Shown here: positions 25,501-34,500 of the stretch, one piece after another | Layout of the letters: each line of letters starts with the position of its first letter | Numbering within the stretch: the first letter of the stretch is position 1 | Assembly (NCBI RefSeq): GCF_002078875.1 | Contig: NC_034415.1 | Coordinates: 22,592,331-22,656,330, forward strand | Reading direction: 5' to 3' | DNA length: 64,000 nt | DNA from: Numida meleagris | Taxonomy: Eukaryota; Chordata; Aves; Galliformes; Numididae | Position numbers and translations under genes: made by a program | Notes under the pieces: generated by a model | Database searches by the model: none | What the model saw: only the letters and a program-made list of their open reading frames with translations | Told to the model about the DNA's origin: nothing

Positions 25501-28500
25501 TAACTTCACCTCCCTGGCTTGGGGTTGTCTGGAATTGCCAGCAAGCTTACAGAACTGCATCCCCAGAGACAATTCCAGCTCTCGCTGTGCTCATGTAAAT
25601 TCAGAGTAATTCTGCTGACTTTCCATATTGACTTTGGGAGTTACTGTGAGTTCACCTGGGCGTAACTGAGAATTATAAAAAAAAAAAAAATAATAACAAG
25701 GAACAGACCATCCATCATTAGTCTTTGCTTTATGTCTTGTTGGCAAACAGAGATACAGTTAACCCATGTTTCATTTCGTACCTCCTCCTCCAGCTCTTGG
25801 AGGGTGTATGAGCAAAGAATAGATGCTGAGGACATTGTGGGGATTAGGGTAACAGAGGTTTTCCTGCATTGATCCTCTTCCAGGATGCACCACTAAAACC
25901 ACAGGGACTCTGGGCAAGATCCAACTTATTTCTATGCATGCTTCAACTGCCAAAAGTGAGGGTAGAACAAAAAGTAAAGAGATGAGAGGAAGAGAGGTGA
26001 AAAGAAAGCAATCATTAGAATCAGATAAGGAAACAAAATTAAATAATTGGCATTTTCTTTTCAGGATTTGAAAAAGTTGGCTGGTATGAAGGACTTAAGG
26101 AGAAATACAACACAGCTATACCCAAGATCATAGTCCCAAACACAACCTGTCACCTCCCACGTCAGGATGCCTTCCACTTGTTCAGGGATCCAGTCACAGG
26201 TGACATCCCTTGGCCTGGCCTCATATTTGGCCTCTCTGTGCTGGCTCTTTGGTGCTGGTGCACTGACCAGGTAAAGAAAGACTTTTCCTCTCCGGGAACC
26301 CCCTTGGTGTTATTTCCATTCCACTCCTCACTTTGTAGATCTGTGAGCTGAAACATGACTGTGTCTTGCTGTGCAGAAGTTACTGCCTCTGTTACCGGAC
26401 TAGACCAGGATAGCTCACTCCTTCGAATTTCTCAGCAAGCAGCTAGTTTTGTGCACTACTTGGGGTGGGGAGAGCAGGTGATTTTCATCCAACTTTACCC
26501 CACTGCGGGCTGCAGTTAGTGTGATGAGGATATAGCAGTGTGATCTGGAGCTGGCTCTGCAGTGACCTTGTGTAGACCTCCAGATAAATCACTCATATTC
26601 CAGCAGGTCTCCGATTTCTCATCCCTATCCAGGCTACAAACAAGGAAAGCTGTGTTTGTTTCTTAAGAAACTGTGTTTTTGTTGTTCAAGATGGGATAAT
26701 CACCAATACCCACCACTGAACCTTTACGGAATCAGACTAGGCTGCTTCATTCCTTGTCTCTTGCTGCCATACAGCTGCTGCCTCCAGTCTCCAAGGTGGC
26801 TTCATTTCAGTCAAGGGCAAAATTATTTCTGTAAGGAAATTTCCACTCTGCCCTCTCCCACAGCCTGTGCACTGAGCTCTGAGCAGGCTGCAGTCACTGA
26901 GATGGGAAGGTTGCCATTGGCATGCAAAACAGCCTGGGATCCTGTTGGGTGAAAGTTAGCCATGAATACGAGAGAGGAATGATGGATCCTGCTCTCTCTG
27001 CAGTGCTTCTGTTCTGCATCTCACTTTCTTTCTGACCAATTGCAGGTAATAGTTCAAAGGTCACTCTCTGCCAAGAACCTCTCCCATGCCAAAGGTGGAT
27101 CAGTGCTGGGAGGATATTTGAAAATCTTCCCTATGTTTTTCATTGTCATGCCAGGAATGATCAGCAGAGCTCTTTACCCAGGTAAGCCTCCTTGTGTTCC
27201 TCACTGTAGGGCTTTACACCTGCTATGAGCACTAATCCCACACAGGTCCTCCAGCACTTTTACACCTCAGGCATACTTGTATGCATTCCTGTTGTGCACA
27301 CACGTTCCCAGGCATGTTCTCCACCTCCAGTGCTCTCACAGTGGGAGAAGTTACTGGGAGTATACTTATGGGGGCAGACTGTGCTAGTGGGAACACAGAG
27401 ATCATGCTGTGGATGTTGCATGCTTCTGTCTATCTGGAGAAAGTTGATAAGGTGAAATACGTGAAGCATTAAGGTTGTCCTTCAAGTTCTATTGATTATT
27501 TCCAGTAGGTATTTGGTGAGAGACTTAGCAATCCGCCACACAACTTCATGCAGTTCCTGGTGGACTATGTGCAACAGCCCTCCTTTGTGGAAAAACCAGG
27601 ATTCCCCTCATGTTGTCTCCCAGGGAACTCTCCTTGCTCATTCCTTCAGAGCACACCGCTTCCTGGGGAGAATGCCCTCATTAGGAGGCCCATACCTGGA
27701 GGAAGGAGCTTCAAGTGCCTCTCTACCAGAGTTCATCAAATAGGAGTAAGTCAGCCTGCAACATCCTTGGTAGCCCGGCTGGCAGGCTCATGGAAACTGT
27801 ACAGTTCCCACAGCTTACAAATCACCAAGCATTAAAGGAACATAATATCCAGGAGACTTCTATCTGAACAGAACTGCAAAACTGCATCTCGAAGTTTCAC
27901 CTTCATTTTATGACATAAAGTGTTCTTCAGCTCTGCTTGCTTTAGCTACATTTCAGCTTCACTTCTGATTTATATGAACTTACACAGGACATCAAGATTT
28001 GTTCCCTTGGGTTATACATCCTATGGCTCAACAGAATTTACATGACTTGTTCTTTTCCTGTCTCCTGCAGATGAAGTGGGCTGCGTGGACCCAAGCATCT
28101 GTAGAAGGGTCTGTGGAGCTGCGGTGGGTTGTTCCAACATTGCCTACCCCAAACTCGTGGTAGAGCTCATGCCTGACGGTGAGAAAATTTTATGGAGGTG
28201 GGCTTGAGCCAAGCCCTATGCAGAATCAGACTGCCTTAATCCAGACTAAGGATGAGGAAATCTTCCTGCGGTTATCAACCATTGGGATGCTAAAGCAGTG
28301 CTGAGAGGCCAAAGGTTTAGTCCTGATTTTTTTGCTCCCCCAGGGCTCCGGGGTTTGATGATTGCCGTGATGATGGCAGCCCTGATGAGTTCCCTCACCT
28401 CCATTTTCAACAGCAGCAGCACTCTCTTCGTTATAGACATCTGGCAGCGGATCCGCAAAAAGGCTTCCGAGCAGGAGCTGATGATTGTGGGCAGGTCCTT

Positions 28501-31500
28501 ATGTTTCCTTACATCTCTTTACTGTCATCATGTGTTTTGACTGCAGCATTTACATTCTTCAATCTGGACACATTAAGAAAAACCTGGTGCCAAAGTCATA
28601 GAACAGAAACACAGCCTGAGCAAAGCATTACAATGTCCAGCTTCATCTCAGATAGATCTGGTCAAAGGGATACGCTGAGCTTACAGCTGTGCTAGGTAGA
28701 TCATTACCTCTTTGTTTGCTAAACTTAGCAAAAACACTGCCTTAAATCTGTATTTTAGAAAAGGCAAAGATGCTCAGGAATCATTGTCACTGGAGGTCTT
28801 TAAAAACATGATTTTTGCATCAGACAGGAGCAATACATTGCAGTTGCTCCTTTTCAGGGAAAAGAGCAGCCTTGATGAACTGGGCCTCCCAGCTCTCTGT
28901 GTCTGTGATAAGTTATAGTGGCCTTTACAAGCACGCTTTAGTACTGAATTGTATCAGGGATACATAAAGGTCTCCTCTTGATAGCAGAATTTAAGCTGCA
29001 TTCTTCATGTTTGTGCTATTTCCTTCTTCATTCGCAAGCACTGTTTCAAACCTTTATCCTGGGATAGGTGAAGGATACAGGTTGTAGCTTACTCCGCCAC
29101 CGCAGAGTAGTGAAAGTACCTCTTCCTCAGCCATATGGAGAAACCTCTCTAACATGCAATACGAAGATGAATAAGGGATACAACATGCACCTGAGGCCAC
29201 AGGATCAATTTTAAAAAGCAGACCGTGAGTTAGAATTTGGCAAAGGCACTGGACTGAGCATGTTATTTGCTTGGAGAGGTGGCAGAAAGGTTGGTAATGA
29301 TCACAAGCTTCCATCTCTCTGTGACATCCGAGAGGAAGTCCTTTGAGGAATATGTCACTGAGGACATGTGAAGTTGAGGGGCTGGCACTGGCCAAGCTGA
29401 TGGTGGGAGCCACCAGGCTCTTGAGGATCTCTCACATGTTGACTGGCAAGTCCCAGTGCAGCTCACGCTGAAATCTGTGAAATCACCTCTGGGATTTGAT
29501 TGATTTGATTATAGTAGAGAAGATTTTCTCTTTCTCTGTGTACACATCATTATTAAGAGTAATGTCTGGATTTATAGGTAGGAAATTCTGGAAGCAATTT
29601 GAATTTGCTGCAAAATTTCATTTTGAGTTTGACTCCTCCAACTATAGAGCTAATACAATTTTATCCTCATCTTCCAGAGTCTTCATCCTCGTCCTGGTAG
29701 TCATCAGTATCCTCTGGATCCCCATCATTCAGTCAGCCAACAGCGGCAAGCTCTTTGACTACATTCAATCTATAACCAGCTATCTGGCTCCACCAATCAC
29801 AGCTCTCTTCCTCCTGGCAATCTTCTGCAAGCGAATTAATGAGCCTGTAAGTGGCACGTGAAATACCAATTGATGCACGTATTTAATTGGATAAGATAAA
29901 TAATGAAATCTCCCTCCACTACCCAGCCGTGGAGATTCCTTAGACTCAAAACCAGTCCAGCTAAAAAGTGTGATGATTAGAAAGCATTTTCCTGGGAGGT
30001 ATTAGTAGATCTTAGTGTATGTGTTTTGCTTCCAAGAAGCCACTGCAAGCAATACTTCTTTGCCATCTCATTTGAAATCACAAAAGCCAAAGTTGTTCTA
30101 CACTTCAAGGATGGGATCTCGAAGTCTAGTTGGAGGCGTGTTGCTAGGAGGAGACTTGCATTGTCTGTGCTCTATCAATTCCATGTTCAAGAGCAGAAAA
30201 ATAAAATGAGGATTTTAAACTAATCCTCCTTTGATGTGTGTCAGTGTGGGATTCTATCAGGCATAAAAGGTTGTGGTCTATGAAAGAGCTATATTAAAAA
30301 ATAAAAGAAAGAAAGAAAGAAGAAGAGGAAAACTTCAACCGAAGTTGTTGTGCAGTGACTTTTTCTTTATGCTTGCCTTTCCTCAGGGTGCTTTCTGGGG
30401 CCTCGTGTTTGGGCTGGCTGTTGGTCTCATTCGCATGATCATCGAGTTTATTTATAGCGCACCATCCTGCGGTGAGGAGGACAGCAGACCAGCTGTGCTG
30501 AAGGACCTGCACTACCTCTACTTTGCGCTCATCCTCTGCGTCCTCACCACCATTGTCATTGTCCTCATTAGTCTCTGCACTCCTCCGATCCCTGAAGAAA
30601 AAGTAAGTGACTTTTCTCAGAAACTCCATTTGGTTTCCAAAAATCTTCAGAATCTGTCCTTTTCTTTCCATGCTGTGGCTAAGAAATTGAGTGTAATGCT
30701 GCAAAGAAGCACTCGCTCCATAGCTTTCTGTTCCCTGGGTCGCATAGTGTTAATGCTTCCCGAGGCACTGAAATTGAGTGCGAGTTTCCATGCTGACACT
30801 GGAGCTGGGCAGACACCACAGCCCATCATAGCTGGAACAGAAAGAGAAGAAGAAGGGGGAAGGAGAGGAAATCATATTACAGAGCACTGCTGAGGAGAAA
30901 TTAAATATATCTAATTGTAGCATCTATTCTGTTTCAGCAGAGCCAGCATCAATCTTGCAGGCAAACAAGATTAATAACTTTTGCAACATGGGCATTTAGG
31001 AAAATTGTCCCAGTGTGATCTCAATTACATTTAATAACTTTGAGTCAGGCGCAACTTTCTTTTACTTAACGCATTAAAATGGTGCAGAGTTGGGAGGCTT
31101 TATATAATAAAACCTCAGAGCAGCTCTTCACAGTCCAAAGTTTGAAAGCAGCTGTCAATATAACAAAACTGCCATCTACCTCCAAACAAAGTTACCGGAT
31201 AGATTTAAAACACATTGTATTTTATTTTTTTTCTAACGGCATGAGGAAATGAGGGCGATGCTATCACAGCGTTTTCTATCTGTTGCTTCCTCATAACTTG
31301 CAGAGCATTAACCAGTGCCGTCCATGTTTGATTGAATGTTAGTGGTGTCAAAGATACCCAGCTCCTAAAGATTACATGAAAGCAGGTGCTCAGATAGAGG
31401 AGAGGCAGAGAGAGATTGTCTTTGTGTCTGCTTTGAGATAAAGTCTCGGCTTTTATTAGCTATCAGAGGATCCACATGGGAGAGAAATACTGGCAAGGAG

Positions 31501-34500
31501 GCACCATTAGTTCTGCAGCTTACGTTGTTCGCTGCTGCTCAGGGGTGGCCAGATGGTTGCCAGCAATTAATTACTGTGGTTTAATGAGTTCCCACTCATC
31601 ATCTGACCTGTGATAACTAAATGTGTGCAGTGCTCTCTTCCCGCAGCAATAGCAAGAGAAGATGCATTAGCATAACACTGGCAAATAGTGAACATTCATA
31701 CCCAGCAGTTCAGAAAACGAAGAAACTGGCCACAGCACCTGCAGGCTTTTTGGTCTGAGCTCAGAGGTGTAAAAGCATTTTGTCTTAAGGAATGTGCGTG
31801 TTGGGGGAGGAGGTACAAAAAACATCTTGTAGATGCTTGAAAACCTAGAAAAATTAAAATGTAATCACCAAGTCTTAGAACCAAGTCTTCAGAAGGACTT
31901 GCTGCCTAACCTGCCTTGATAGACAACTTTGTATATGTGCTGTGGGGATGCTGAGACATCCCCTCGTCATCTCAGGTTGGTCTGTGGCTACGCTGAGCTG
32001 GTTCAAGGACAGAAATATTATGGGAGGAAGAGCAGGAGGTAGAAATCAGAGCAGTTATGTCAGGTCCTAAGACTGTGCAGAAGCTGGCACCTGAACTCAG
32101 TGTTTGGCCACAAGCAACCCTGGGTTGTTGGGTTTTGGCTTGCAGGAGAGGAAACTTACGGCGAAGAGATTGTATGTCCCTGTAACAGTGGCTGAAGGGA
32201 AAACTGGTGGTGGGCATCCTGGCTGGGGGTGTCTGAAGCTCTGGCCCTTCCCAGTCCCACTGCTGGGCAATCTACTCGGTGAGCCTCAGCTATTCCCCCA
32301 TAAATATCGCTTGGGGCTACTCTGCCAGCCCTTATCTGTGCAGCACTTCGAGAAGTAATGATGAAAGATACTATATAGGGGCTAGAAATTACACCATTTA
32401 TTATGTCAAGCAAAAGTAAAAGAAAAACAAGCCACTAAAGTAAAAGCCAAATGAAATACAGCGATAGATCAGATTTCAGCAGATGTAAATCAGCATAGCT
32501 CCACTGCCTTCAAAGACCAGCAGCAGCTGCTACGCACAGTTATGCCACTTTATACAAGCTGAAGATCTACACAGGACAACTTTAAATATTGAATCCCAAT
32601 TCTTTTCAGATAGCAAATGGGAAAAAGGAGAAAAGAGATTTGTATCTGATGTTAGAGAGGTACAGCTAATGTGCCCGGCTTTAAATGAATTACAATCCGA
32701 GAACTGCAAGCTGTAGCATTTTCTCCTGCTGTTTTGGACACTCTCCCATCCCTGTGGTGATTGATGCTGTGCTGGAAAACAACTATGCAAGGAATTTGTT
32801 TGGTATGCTCCAGAGTTCATATGTCTTCATTGTAGGTAGTCCATATTGTGTCACGCTGTCCTTGAAAACCCTGCAAAAGAGCTTACAATTAAATTTGAGA
32901 CTGTGAAGCTGAAACACAACTGTCAGGTGCCAGATGGCATTTTGGAACAGAAGGATTTATTCTAGTTTACAAACAACAAAAGAAAAACTTTGCTGAGCTC
33001 TTGTAAACTCCCCTGTCCAAGGAGAATGTGAGGGTGAAATGGGAGAGAAGCAGCCCACAAAATACAAGTACGAGACAAGCAGGTCACCTCCTCTGGGGTC
33101 AGGGCTCATGCTGACATGCTGATGGATCAGCTATTCCAGCTGATGTGTCCGGAGCTCAGGCTGTTTTCTCAGTGTGCTGTGGTCTGGATTCAGTGTCCTC
33201 TTGAGGTATGCTGCCTGCAAGTGCAGGCTTCCTTGGTGTGTGTCCTTCAGCAGGTGGCACAGAGGAAAAGGGTGTCCTTGAGGAATTCAGTCATCCCAAA
33301 ACTACTCTGGGGACATAGAAGCTGGAGAATGGGTGTGAGGCTTCACCAGGGAGCCCTGTGGGATCTGGGCTTGCTGTGTTGAATGGGTTGGCCACAGGCA
33401 AAGCACCAGCTTTCATAGGATCTTAGAATGGCATAGGTTGGAGGGGACCTTAATGGTCATCTGGTTCCAACTCGCAGCCTTGGGCTGGGTTCCCAGCCAC
33501 TAGATGAGGCTGCCCAGTGTGCCATGCAACCTGGCCTTCAATGCCTCCCGAGGTGAGGCAGCCACAACCTCTCAGTGCAACCTGTTCCAGCTTTGGGGTG
33601 GTTCAGTGATGCTCTGTGATGAGGTTACCTGTATGTCTGTGATGCTGAGAATGGCTCTCACCAGACAGAAGCTGAGCCCCAGGGAACCTCCAGCCTTGCA
33701 GGTTTTGCTGCAATGTGAAGGGACAGTCACACAGTGACACGTGGGAAGAGAAGCAAAAAAGACAAAAACTTTCTCAAATCCTTTAGTACTCTGAAACTTT
33801 GACATGTTCCAGTGACATTTCCTAAGTGATTAAAAAAAAAAAAAATCCTTGAGAAAGATGAGGATCATCAAATCAAAGCAATTTAGCACATCGTGACAAG
33901 AAAGATTAGCCCTGCCCAATGCTCATCTTGGTTGAAAATGATTTAAATAAAGCTATAAATCTTCTGGAAATTATGCAACACTTTGTGTCAGCTGGAAACT
34001 GCTGCCTAGATCTGTGTGTGTGAAATTCAAAAATTAAACTCACGTTACTTTGCAAAGTGACCCATTTGAGATGTTCATTTTCATAGGGGCACAGCAGGGA
34101 TGCAGTTGCTCATCAGGCAGATAGATGCATGACTTTGCCTGACCAGGGCTTCGCTGCCCCAGTCTTGTTCTATGGGATGTCCATGAATTTGGTTAACTGC
34201 TGCTTTTTGGCCTTGCTGTTTGGCTTGGTCACAGCATGCAGGAGTTAATAAGTGGCCACCAGACTGCTCAGTGTGCCATGGACAGCCAAATAAGCAGCAG
34301 CCCTCAGCTTAAATTTAAAGACCCGTGGGATGGTTAATGCCACCCCACAGCTGGCAAAAGGACCGGGGAGGTTTGCAGGATTAACCCTTTCTATGAGCTT
34401 CTTGTGTCCAAGATGGGAGAAGACTCTGAGACTTGCCCTAGGACGAGGGCTTCACTCATCCCACTGCCACTGCTGTAAAGCAGAGATTGCAGCCACAAGA

